A DNA stretch of 8,509 bases from Planctomycetota bacterium (GCA_023621895.1 JAMOAF010000497.1:1-8509), one strand, 5' to 3'; numbered from the stretch's first letter, positions 1 through 6,433 are shown. Made by a program: numbers and translations. Notes: generated by a model not told the origin, from the letters alone.

Positions 1-1
1 T

Positions 2-103
2 GGCAACGAGCCTATCCCCCTCTTCCGTGTGAATCCTGCCCTGTTAATTGGCCTTGGTACGGATGGCGTTAAGCTGCTATGCTCTGAGGGTTTACTTCGC
101 TAG
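2..103 (+). CDS. Possible C-terminal end of an upstream gene (partial)
   Basis: A frame open from the left edge to a TAG at 101-103 encodes 33 residues, with the stretch PLFRVNPALLIGLGTDG. It reads more like protein than the other two forward frames, which stop at 70-72 and near 30. I do not recognise a family. The third-position GC is lower than in the genes downstream, so it could also be chance. If real, the gene would end 63 bp before the GT9 gene. Confidence 0.25.
   Translation, partial: GNEPIPLFRVNPALLIGLGTDGVKLLCSEGLLR
54..83 (+). promoter_or_regulatory. Weak candidate promoter for the LPS-core operon
   Basis: TTGGTA (54-59) and TATGCT (78-83) are separated by 18 nt, roughly 80 bp before the first glycosyltransferase start. 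Each hexamer is a partial match to sigma70 consensus. It overlaps the possible upstream coding end, so it is only a suggestion. Confidence 0.25.
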
Positions 104-166
104 CTGCAAGTCAAGGCCGCGCCGGCTATGGATCGCCTTTCTTTGAAAGGACTGTGAGAATTCCTC

Positions 167-1252
167 ATGCCGATTCTCACGACAGGCAAGCAGTTCCGCA
201 TCGGAGTCTTTCTGCCTCGATGGCTGGGCGATTTCGTCATGGCCACGCCGGCACTCCGCGCGATTCGGGCCCACTATGGCAGCCAGGCGTGGATCGTGGG
301 GATCATGCTCCCCTATCAGAAGGATATCCTGACCGGAACCGGCTGGCTCGATGAGCAATGGTACTTCGACCCGAGGGGCAAATGGCCGCTCGGCAGCCAC
401 CTGCGGATTTGGCACAAGCTCTTCGCGGCGAAGTTCGACGTGGTATTCCTGATGCCGAACTCGCCGCGCTCGGCGATCCTCACCTGGTTTGGAAGAGCGA
501 AACGGAGAATCGGCTACGCCCGCTATGGCCGCGGGCCGCTGTTGACCGACCCGATCCGGCTGCCCAATCCCCGCGGCCGGACCGCCGATCGGCCGATGGT
601 CGATTACTACCTGCGCCTGGCCGAAGCAGCGGGCTGCCCGCCTGGCTCGCCGCGGCTGGAGTTGGCCACCACGCCGCGCGACGAGCGGACCGCCGACCGG
701 GTGTTTCAGCAGTTGGGGCTGCCGGCTGACGGCCGCCTGATCACGTTCAACTCGAGTGGGGCCTACGGCGCGGCCAAGCTCTGGCCGGCCGGTCACTTCG
801 CCGCGTTGGCCCGCCGCATCGTCGACGAGCTGGATCACCATGTGCTGGTGATGTGCGGTCCCAATGAGCAGGCCACGGCGGGCCAGATCACCGCCCTGGC
901 CGCGCGGCCGCAAGTCGTCTCGATGCGCGGCCAGCCGTTGGACATCGGCACGGCCAAGGCCTGCATCCGCCGCAGCCGGCTGATGATTTCCACGGATAGC
1001 GGCCCGCGGCACCTGGCCGCGGCGCTCGGCAAGGCGGTGATTACGCTTTACGGGCCGATGCTTCCCGTCTGGGGGCGCAACCCGACCGTCGATGCCATCG
1101 ATCTGTATCTTAAAGACCTCGAGTGCATCGGCTGCCACCAGCGCGTGTGCCCTTACAAACACCACAAGTGCATGGAGGATTTGTCGGTTGAAATGGTCTA
1201 CCGCGAGGTCAGCGCCTGGCTTGCCCGCACCAGCGTCCATCGCGTCGCATGA
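167..1252 (+). CDS. Glycosyltransferase family 9, ADP-heptose:LPS heptosyltransferase (WaaF-like)
   Basis: This 361-residue protein fits the GT9 heptosyltransferases, which add heptose from ADP-heptose to the inner core of lipopolysaccharide at the cytoplasmic face of the inner membrane. Visible marks are the N-terminal LGDFVMATPALRAI motif, with Asp22 at the place of the catalytic acid of WaaC/WaaF; KLWPAGHFAALA (204-215) opening the C-terminal Rossmann domain; and STDSGPRHLAAALGKAVITLYGP (275-297), the nucleotide-sugar binding region. A C-terminal cysteine cluster (C320, C323, C328, C335, with HH at 332-333) resembles that seen in WaaF-type enzymes. The length is normal for the family. The ATG at 167 is the only reasonable start, since an in-frame TGA lies at 155-157. 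Its ribosome site is weak (GAAAGG at 145-150). The end overlaps the next frame by ATGA. The exact acceptor and sugar cannot be told from sequence alone. Confidence 0.9.
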   Translation: MPILTTGKQFRIGVFLPRWLGDFVMATPALRAIRAHYGSQAWIVGIMLPYQKDILTGTGWLDEQWYFDPRGKWPLGSHLRIWHKLFAAKFDVVFLMPNSPRSAILTWFGRAKRRIGYARYGRGPLLTDPIRLPNPRGRTADRPMVDYYLRLAEAAGCPPGSPRLELATTPRDERTADRVFQQLGLPADGRLITFNSSGAYGAAKLWPAGHFAALARRIVDELDHHVLVMCGPNEQATAGQITALAARPQVVSMRGQPLDIGTAKACIRRSRLMISTDSGPRHLAAALGKAVITLYGPMLPVWGRNPTVDAIDLYLKDLECIGCHQRVCPYKHHKCMEDLSVEMVYREVSAWLARTSVHRVA

Positions 1253-1276
1253 CGCGCCGCCCGCCAGCCGCCGCCC

Positions 1277-1284
1277 AAGGAGGG
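1277..1284 (+). promoter_or_regulatory. Strong Shine-Dalgarno before a TTG start of the WaaP-like gene
   Basis: AAGGAGGG lies 9 nt before an in-frame TTG at 1294. It is the best ribosome-binding site in the operon. The upstream ATG at 1249 has no such site. This favours the TTG as the start, or as a second start. Confidence 0.5.
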
Positions 1285-1293
1285 AGAATTCCG

Positions 1294-2382
1294 TTGCCGC
1301 GGATTCCAGCCGGAAAAACTGAATCGCCGGGTACACGCGCCGACCAAGCGCCGGTGAGCAGCCAATCGCCGCGCGGTCAGGTGCAGTCGCATCCAGCCCG
1401 GACAGGTTGCACCGCCGTGGCCGGACAATTGCCCGCCGGTCAATGCCCGGCCGGCGGCATGGCGCGGCGCTACCAGGTTCGCATCGGCCAGACGCTCGCC
1501 GGCCAGGATTTGCCCAGCCGGGCGGATCCCGCGCGGACCGGCCTGGCGCGCGTCGGCGAGGAGCCCCTCTGGGCCTCTCCGGCATGCCGCGAGGGATTGC
1601 GCGCCGCCGGCCTCGACCGCTTTGCAGACCTCATGCAGGGCCGAGAAGGAACCTGCATGAGGGCCCTGCCCGACCGGGAGAACTGGCGCCTGGTGCTGCC
1701 GCTGGCCGGGCGCCCGCGGGTCGTGTACTTGAAGAAGCACCATGTGCGCGGCGTTGCGACACGACTGCGCGCGTGGCTCGGCCTGCCCCCCCGCACCTCC
1801 GCCGGGCGAGACGAAGCCCAAAACATTCGCCGCCTCGAGGCGGCGGGAATCCCCTGCGTCGAACTGGCCGCATACGGCGAACGGCTTGATCGCCGCGGGC
1901 GGCTCGAATCGCTGACGATCACTCCCGAACTGGAAGGTTTCACTCCGCTCGATGATTTCCTGCGGCAGCGATTCCCCGCTCTCAACACGGCCGGCGCTGC
2001 CCGCAAGGACAGGAGTCTTGCCCGGCTGATCGAGTGCGCCGGGTCGCTCGTGCGCCGTTTCCACCAGGCGGGATTCAATCATCGCGACCTGTACTGTTGC
2101 CACTTCTTTGTTCGCGAGCCGTCGCCCGGCGTTTTTGAGATCCGCCTGATCGATCTCCAGCGCGTGCAGCACCGGGCGCGGTTTCGCCAGCGCTGGCTCG
2201 TGAAGGACCTTGCGCAGTTGGCCTACTCCGCCCCCCGCGATCGCGTCAAGTGCACCCACAAGGTCGCCTTTTTGCGGGCATACTTCGGCACGGCGCGGCT
2301 CGGCCCGAAGGAGAAGCGGCTCGTTCGCCAGGTCCTGGGCAAGCAACAGGCAATGGAATGCAAATTGGGTTTGATCGCATGA
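1294..2382 (+). CDS. Lipopolysaccharide core kinase-like protein (WaaP/Kdo kinase family)
   Basis: This is a small-kinase-fold protein resembling WaaP/RfaP, which transfers phosphate from ATP to a core sugar of lipopolysaccharide in the cytoplasm. Numbering from the ATG at 1249 (377 residues), the kinase marks are VVYLKKHH (Lys162/163, ATP lysine), Glu189 in DEAQNIRRLE, the catalytic loop NHRDLYCCHFF (Asp280) and IDLQR (Asp302) in place of DFG; these match the HRD..HF and IDLxR pattern of WaaP. The kinase part starts near residue 103. Before it lie about 70 Pro/Ala/Gly/Ser-rich residues with no visible fold. Three starts are possible: ATG 1249 (overlapping the GT9 stop as ATGA), TTG 1294 (strong ribosome site, 362 residues, used here) and ATG 1459 (307 residues, nearer the usual WaaP size). 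The end overlaps the next gene by ATGA. The family is fairly sure; the start is not. Confidence 0.85.
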   Translation: MPRIPAGKTESPGTRADQAPVSSQSPRGQVQSHPARTGCTAVAGQLPAGQCPAGGMARRYQVRIGQTLAGQDLPSRADPARTGLARVGEEPLWASPACREGLRAAGLDRFADLMQGREGTCMRALPDRENWRLVLPLAGRPRVVYLKKHHVRGVATRLRAWLGLPPRTSAGRDEAQNIRRLEAAGIPCVELAAYGERLDRRGRLESLTITPELEGFTPLDDFLRQRFPALNTAGAARKDRSLARLIECAGSLVRRFHQAGFNHRDLYCCHFFVREPSPGVFEIRLIDLQRVQHRARFRQRWLVKDLAQLAYSAPRDRVKCTHKVAFLRAYFGTARLGPKEKRLVRQVLGKQQAMECKLGLIA

Positions 2383-3548
2383 GAGTGGCTATCGTCCTCG
2401 AACATCTCGACCCGCGCCGCGGCGGCTTAGAACATTGGACCTGGCAGTTCACCCGCGCCATGGCCGACCGCGGCCACGAAATGCACGTGCTCGCGCGGAG
2501 TTTCGCGCCCCAGGCGGATCATCACCGCATCCGCTTCCATGCAGTCACCGCCGGGCGCTCGCGGATGCAATACGCCGCGGCCCTCCAGCGCCGATTGCTC
2601 GGGCTGGATTGCGACATTGTTCATGAGACCGGGGCCGGCTGGCATTGCGACGTCTTCCAGCCCCATTTCGGCTCCCGCCAGGCGCTGCTCGAGCGCCGGT
2701 TGCGGGCGATGCCCGCGGTCCTCCAGCCGGCCAGGCGGCTGGCGATGGGGCTCCTGCCCCGTTATCGCCAGTTCCAGCGGCTTGCCGCCCGCCAGTACGT
2801 CAACGATGGCCGGCTTTTCGTGGCCCTATCGGAGCGAGTGGCCGACGATTTCGTTCGTTTTCACGGCGTGAAGCGCGACTGGATCCGCATCGTTCCCAAC
2901 GGCGTCGACTGCGCTCGATTCTCACCCGGCCGCCGCCGTGAATTCCGGGCGTCCGTTCGCGAGGAACTCCGGCTCGGCGCAGACACCGTGCTGCTCCTCC
3001 TGGTGGCCCATAATTTCCGGCTCAAGGGCGTCGGCCCCGCCCTCCGCGGACTGAAGCTTCTGCGCAAGCGTTCGGCGCCGGTCCACCTGGCGATTCTGGG
3101 CGGCCGCCGCATGCAAGGCTATCCACTCCTGGCCCGGGCGTTGGGGGTGCGAGAGAACGTCTCCTTTCTCGGCCCGCGGTCCGACGTCGTCCCCTACCTG
3201 GCCGCGGCCGACCTGCTCGTCCACCCGACATTCTACGACAGTTGCAGCCTGGTGGTGCTCGAGGCGCTGGCGTCGGGCCTGCCGGCGGTCGTCAGCCGCG
3301 CCGCCGGCGCCGACGAGTTGATGACCGACGGCCGCGAAGGCTACGTGATTTCCGACCCGCGCCAGGCCGCGACCCTTGCGGACCGCATCGAGCGGCTCCT
3401 CGATCCCCGGGAGCGAAGCCGGATGGGAGCGGCGGCGAGAGAACTCGCCCTGCGCCACTCGTTCGAGCGCAATTGCGACCGGATCGAAGAGGTCTATCGC
3501 GAAATCGCCGGCTGCGCCGGCGTTGCCGGCGTTGCCGGCGCAGCGTGA
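2379..3548 (+). CDS. Glycosyltransferase family 4 (WaaG-like)
   Basis: This 389-residue GT-B enzyme is likely a retaining glycosyltransferase adding a hexose to the LPS core or a related surface glycan, as WaaG does. It opens with MRVAIVLEHLDPRRGGLEHW; the GGLE near residues 15-18 is the WaaG-type glycine loop. Further marks are VPNGVD (172-177), RLKG with Lys216, FLGPRSDVVPYLAAADLLVHP (263-283) and the donor-binding region YDSCSLVVLEALASGLP. In the EX7E motif the second Glu is present (E295), but Asp287 sits at the first position. The start is ATG 2379, which overlaps the kinase stop by ATGA; a longer reading from 2250 would run inside the kinase gene and adds no family sequence. The C-terminus is a low-complexity AGC-AGV-AGV-AGA tail encoded by a 9-bp repeat. 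Confidence 0.9.
   Translation: MRVAIVLEHLDPRRGGLEHWTWQFTRAMADRGHEMHVLARSFAPQADHHRIRFHAVTAGRSRMQYAAALQRRLLGLDCDIVHETGAGWHCDVFQPHFGSRQALLERRLRAMPAVLQPARRLAMGLLPRYRQFQRLAARQYVNDGRLFVALSERVADDFVRFHGVKRDWIRIVPNGVDCARFSPGRRREFRASVREELRLGADTVLLLLVAHNFRLKGVGPALRGLKLLRKRSAPVHLAILGGRRMQGYPLLARALGVRENVSFLGPRSDVVPYLAAADLLVHPTFYDSCSLVVLEALASGLPAVVSRAAGADELMTDGREGYVISDPRQAATLADRIERLLDPRERSRMGAAARELALRHSFERNCDRIEEVYREIAGCAGVAGVAGAA
3507..3544 (+). repeat. 9-bp tandem repeat and 11-bp hairpin at the end of the GT4 gene
   Basis: Four units of the form GCCGGCGTT (3507-3515 degenerate, 3516-3524, 3525-3533, 3534-3542) encode the Ala-Gly-X tail. Within them, 3511-3521 and 3534-3544 are perfect inverted repeats of 11 bp around a 12-nt loop, ending one base before the TGA stop. 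No T tract follows, so a classical intrinsic terminator is unlikely. A stable RNA hairpin or slippage-prone tail is possible. Confidence 0.6.
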
Positions 3549-3572
3549 ACAGGTCCGGCCGTCTCTCCGCGC

Positions 3573-3601
3573 TTGTGATCCCCTCAGTACGCCGGTACAG
3601 T
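3573..3601 (+). promoter_or_regulatory. Candidate promoter before the small membrane protein
   Basis: TTGTGA (3573-3578) and TACAGT (3596-3601) are separated by 17 nt, each matching sigma70 consensus at four of six positions. It would give a leader of about 110 nt for the gene at 3721 and would separate it from the glycosyltransferase operon. Confidence 0.3.
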
Positions 3602-3706
3602 GGAAAAATGGCCTGGTTCAGCCGCTTGCGCCATTCCAGAGCGAACCAGCGGTGACTGCCGCCGCGGGGATCGTTCACGCCCTGCTTCAAGGCGAAGTGG
3701 AGAACC

Positions 3707-3714
3707 GAGAGGAG
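3707..3714 (+). promoter_or_regulatory. Ribosome-binding site choosing the TTG start at 3721
   Basis: GAGAGGAG stands 6 nt before the TTG at 3721. The other in-frame starts (GTG at 3652 and 3697) have no comparable site, and the hydrophobic protein begins right after the TTG. Confidence 0.5.
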
Positions 3715-3720
3715 ACTCGC

Positions 3721-4035
3721 TTGGCGGAAATATTCTCCCGGTGCGTCCTGGACGCGGTCCTGCTGTTTGCGATCCTCGTCATCGCGCTCGGCAGACAAAT
3801 CCCTCCCTGGCGAAGGCTCGCCGCCGTTTGCCTGGGTGTCGCGGCCTCGAACGCCGTCTGGATGTGGTGGTTTTACCCATGGATTTCGATCATTGCCATC
3901 GTTCCCCTGCTCCTCTGCGCCGGGCTGATCCTGCGATTGACGTTGCCAATCAACACGCACAGAATCGTTTGCGTGCTGGCAGCCTTCGTCGCCACCCACG
4001 TGCTCATCAAGGCGCTGAAGGCCTTTTTCCCCTGA
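3721..4035 (+). CDS. Small four-helix integral membrane protein, unknown function
   Basis: From the TTG at 3721 the frame encodes 104 residues, nearly all in hydrophobic segments: about 8-24, 32-50, 54-74 and 81-99. Short basic links lie between them (RQIPPWRR at 25-32, and the NTHR region near 78-81). An aromatic patch, VWMWWFYPW (46-54), lies between the second and third segments. There is no signal peptide and no motif I recognise. The frame stays open upstream to 3376, but that part overlaps the GT4 gene in another frame and is not hydrophobic. It lies 172 bp after the GT4 stop, same strand, possibly with its own promoter, so a role in envelope glycolipid export or synthesis is only a guess by proximity. 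The palindromic repeat begins 28 bp after its stop. Confidence 0.6.
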   Translation: MAEIFSRCVLDAVLLFAILVIALGRQIPPWRRLAAVCLGVAASNAVWMWWFYPWISIIAIVPLLLCAGLILRLTLPINTHRIVCVLAAFVATHVLIKALKAFFP

Positions 4036-4063
4036 GACCCCGGCACGTTCCAGCAATACACTG

Positions 4064-4087
4064 GTTCCCAAGCTCCAGCTTGGGAAC
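4064..4087. repeat. 24-nt palindrome, centre CC
   Basis: Arms GTTCCCAAGCT and AGCTTGGGAAC are perfect reverse complements of 11 nt around the centre CC. It lies 28 bp after the membrane-protein stop. It could act as an RNA hairpin at the transcript end, but there is no T tract. From memory, similar palindromes are scattered in planctomycete and some cyanobacterial genomes. Confidence 0.85.
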
Positions 4088-4123
4088 GAGGTGAAGACTG
4101 AACCCCGAACCCTGAACCCTCCC

Positions 4124-4168
4124 ATGCCCCCACTCCCCAAGCATTCCGCGCGGACCGCCCTTTCCTGA
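4124..4168 (+). other. 14-codon mini-ORF, truncated copy of the hydrolase start
   Basis: ATG at 4124 opens MPPLPKHSARTALS and stops at TGA 4166-4168, one base before the copy-2 palindrome. The first 13 residues equal those of the hydrolase read from ATG 4229. It looks like a remnant left by tandem duplication of the gene start. Whether it is translated is unknown; no ribosome site precedes it. Confidence 0.5.
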
Positions 4169-4192
4169 GTTCCCAAGCTGGAGCTTGGGAAC
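4169..4192. repeat. 24-nt palindrome, centre GG
   Basis: The same 11-nt arms as in copy 1, but the two central bases are GG rather than CC. This is what copy 1 would look like if only the palindrome were inverted. Confidence 0.85.
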
Positions 4193-4267
4193 GAGGTGAA
4201 GACTGAACCCCGAACCCCGAACCCTCCCATGCCCCCACTCCCCAAGCATTCCGCCCGGACCGCCCTT
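4169..4267 (+). repeat. 105-bp tandem repeat, copy 2 (runs into the hydrolase gene)
   Basis: The second copy follows copy 1 without a gap. Similarity fades after about 4267, inside the signal-peptide codons of the hydrolase. The heptamers lie at 4205-4225. Both plausible hydrolase starts (GTG 4196, ATG 4229) are inside this copy. Confidence 0.9.
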
Positions 4268-6334
4268 GTTCTGATCTGGGCACTGGCCGCGCACCTCGCG
4301 GCCGCCGAGACGCTGCTGGATTTCGAGCCGGGTTTTGACCTCAAGCGAGTGGAGACTCGCGACGCCGAGGTGGCGCTCCACGGGTCGCCGCCGGCAACAT
4401 CGCTTGAGGTGAAGACCGGCACGACCGAGCGCTGGCCGGGGATTACTCTCAAACCGGCCGGCGGCGTCTGGGACCTGAGCGGAGCAGCCCGGCTCGCGCT
4501 GGAGGTGGAAAACGTCGGCGAAAAACCGCTCACGATCCACTGCCGCATGGATTCGCTTGCCGGCGGCAACCGGGTGTACTACCAGGAAAACACCCAGGTC
4601 GGGCCGGGTGAGCGGGCGACCTTCAGGGTCAACATCCGCCGCCGGCTCCCCACGGCGTTTCGCGAAAAGCTGTTCGCAATGCGGGGTTACCCCGGCGGGC
4701 TGTCGGCCGAACAGGGGATCGATCCGGCGAAGGTCGACGCCATTCTGATCTTCGTCGCGGAGCCCGCCGCCCGGCACGTGTTCCGCATCGACAACCTCCG
4801 CACGGAGGGGACGAGCCCCGCCGGCGCCCTGCCCGAATCCGTGGACAAGCTGTTCCCGCTGATCGACACGTTCGGGCAATATGCGCACAAGGATTGGCCG
4901 CGCAAGACCCATGCGGAAGCCGCGCTGGCCGAGTTTGCCGCGGAGGAGCGCGCCGATCTGGCCGCCCATCCCGGCCCGGCGGATTGGAACGAGTACGGCG
5001 GCTGGGCCGCCGGCCCCCAGCTGGAAGCCACCGGCCATTTCTACCCCACGCGCCATCAAGGCAAGTGGTGGCTCGTCGACCCGGCGGGGCGCCTCTTCTG
5101 GTCTCACGGGATCGACTGCGTCCACCCCAACAACGCCACCACGCCGATCACCGACCGCGAACACTGGTTCGCCGACCTGCCGGAGAGAGACTCGCCGATG
5201 GGTGTTTTTTTCGGGCGCGGCTCTTGGGCGCCCCACGGCTACTATCAAGGCAGGCAATACGAGACGTTCAATTTCACCGCCGCCAACCTGCTGCGGAAAT
5301 ACGGGCCCGACTGGCAGCAGATTCACGCGCGGCTGTGCCACCAGCGGCTGCGTAGCTGGGCGATGAACACGATCGCCAATTGGTCCGACGAAGCGATCTA
5401 CCTTCAGCGAAAGACGCCTTACGCGGTGTCGATCGGCGCGGCTCGAAAACCGATCGAAGGCAGCTCCGGCTATTGGGGCAAATTCCCCGACCCCTTCGAG
5501 CCGGAGTTTCGCGCCAGCCTGGCTGAACGGATGGCCGCCGAAAAGGGCAAGTCAACCGACGACCCCTGGTGCCTGGGCTATTCGGTCGACAACGAGCTCG
5601 GCTGGGGGGCCGAGCTTTCGCTGGCCCTGGCCGCGCTGGCGTCGCCCGCGGAGCAGGCTGCCAAGCAAGCTTTCCTGCAAGACCTCAGAAAGAAGTACGA
5701 GACGATCGAGCGGCTGAACGAGGCCTGGCAGACGGAGCACGAATCGTGGCAGGCGCTGGCCGCGTCGCGGACGCCACCCGAGGAGGCCAAGGCCCGCGAG
5801 GACCTGGCCGCATTTGCCACCCGGATCGCGGAACAGTACTTTCGCGTCTGCCGCGAGGTGGTCAAGCAGGCGGCGCCCAACACGATGTACCTGGGGTGCC
5901 GGTTCGCCTGGGTCAACGACCGGGCCGTCCGCGCGGCGGCCGGCTTTTGCGACGTGATCAGCTTCAACCGCTACCAGGCTTCGGTGGCCGACCTGGCCCT
6001 GCCCGAGGGAGTCGACAAGCCGGTCGTGATCGGTGAATTCCATTTTGGCGCGCTCGATCGCGGCATGTTCCACACGGGCCTCCGCCCTGTTCCGGACCAG
6101 GACGCACGGGCGGCCGCCTACAAGAACTACGTCACCGGCGCGCTGGAAAACCCCTGGATCGTGGGCACGCACTGGTTCCAGTTCGGCGACCAGGCGACGA
6201 CCGGGCGCGGCGACGGCGAGAATTACCAGATCGGGTTCCTCGACGTCTGCGACACGCCTTACCTGGAGACGATCCGCGCCGCGCGCGAGGTCGGCGCCGC
6301 GCTATATTCGACCCGCGCCGGCCGCAAGCCATGA
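4229..6334 (+). CDS. Secreted GH50-like (beta-agarase-type) glycoside hydrolase
   Basis: From ATG 4229 the protein has 701 residues. Residues 1-26 form a signal peptide: basic KHSAR, a hydrophobic TALVLIWALAAHL and AAA before Glu27. Residues about 27-195 form a beta-rich, CBM-like domain beginning TLLDFEPG. The linker DTFGQYAHKDWPRKTHAE leads into a (beta/alpha)8 domain. The expected acid/base is Glu456 in YSVDNELGWG and the nucleophile Glu603 in GEFHFGALDRGMFHTGL, the GH50 arrangement in clan GH-A. GH50 members cleave beta-1,4 bonds in agarose-type galactans; this protein may act on another polysaccharide. GTG 4196 is an alternative start adding 11 residues. Neither start has a Shine-Dalgarno site, and both lie in repeat copy 2. 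The next in-frame start, around codon 41, would lose the signal peptide. No transporter or regulator gene adjoins it. Confidence 0.85.
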   Translation: MPPLPKHSARTALVLIWALAAHLAAAETLLDFEPGFDLKRVETRDAEVALHGSPPATSLEVKTGTTERWPGITLKPAGGVWDLSGAARLALEVENVGEKPLTIHCRMDSLAGGNRVYYQENTQVGPGERATFRVNIRRRLPTAFREKLFAMRGYPGGLSAEQGIDPAKVDAILIFVAEPAARHVFRIDNLRTEGTSPAGALPESVDKLFPLIDTFGQYAHKDWPRKTHAEAALAEFAAEERADLAAHPGPADWNEYGGWAAGPQLEATGHFYPTRHQGKWWLVDPAGRLFWSHGIDCVHPNNATTPITDREHWFADLPERDSPMGVFFGRGSWAPHGYYQGRQYETFNFTAANLLRKYGPDWQQIHARLCHQRLRSWAMNTIANWSDEAIYLQRKTPYAVSIGAARKPIEGSSGYWGKFPDPFEPEFRASLAERMAAEKGKSTDDPWCLGYSVDNELGWGAELSLALAALASPAEQAAKQAFLQDLRKKYETIERLNEAWQTEHESWQALAASRTPPEEAKAREDLAAFATRIAEQYFRVCREVVKQAAPNTMYLGCRFAWVNDRAVRAAAGFCDVISFNRYQASVADLALPEGVDKPVVIGEFHFGALDRGMFHTGLRPVPDQDARAAAYKNYVTGALENPWIVGTHWFQFGDQATTGRGDGENYQIGFLDVCDTPYLETIRAAREVGAALYSTRAGRKP

Positions 6335-6382
6335 TCAGCGCGGCAGCCTCGAGCTGCGTGCAGCGGATCGATCTATAAAGAC

Positions 6383-6409
6383 ATTCGCGCAATTCGCGTG
6401 ATTCGTGGT
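6383..6409 (+). repeat. Three 9-bp repeats in the convergent intergenic region
   Basis: ATTCGCGCA, ATTCGCGTG and ATTCGTGGT stand in tandem, 48 bp after the hydrolase stop. I recall similar ATTCGCGTG strings between genes in planctomycetes and related phyla, but cannot verify that here. Confidence 0.6.
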
Positions 6410-6433
6410 TGAGAAAAGAAACAGCCACCACCC

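Larger units (their letters stand above)
4064..4168 (+). repeat. 105-bp tandem repeat, copy 1
   Basis: The unit begins with a 24-nt palindrome (4064-4087) and continues with GAGGTGAAGACT, three heptamers GAACCCY (4100-4120), then a segment identical to the start of the downstream hydrolase gene. Against copy 2 it differs at the palindrome centre, one heptamer base, one base in CCGCGCGG, and the last few bases. The period of 105 bp keeps the reading frame. Confidence 0.9.

Noticed and set aside
92..1585. Long open frame on the minus strand across the GT9 gene
   Set aside because: It is antisense to a clear GT9 gene, its translation is rich in Arg/Pro/Ala without family motifs, and such frames are common opposite GC-rich genes.
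1198..2346. Long minus-strand frame across the kinase gene
   Set aside because: The plus strand carries the HRD and IDLQR kinase motifs; the antisense frame has no recognisable domain.
2250..2378. N-terminal extension of the GT4 protein
   Set aside because: It lies within the kinase coding end in another frame. GT4 sequence starts exactly at ATG 2379 with MRVAIVLEHL.
3376..3720. Longer form of the small membrane protein
   Set aside because: It overlaps the GT4 gene in a different frame, is not hydrophobic and lacks a ribosome site. The TTG at 3721 is better.
4064..4267. CRISPR-like array
   Set aside because: There are only two contiguous copies, no unique spacers between short repeats and no cas genes.
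3292..4569. Minus-strand frame spanning the membrane gene and the tandem repeat
   Set aside because: It stays open through the 105-bp repeat because the period is a multiple of three. The repeated SLGT-type peptide is only a translation of the palindrome.
4007..5341. Minus-strand frame opposite the hydrolase N-terminus
   Set aside because: It is antisense to a well-supported secreted hydrolase and has no motif of its own.
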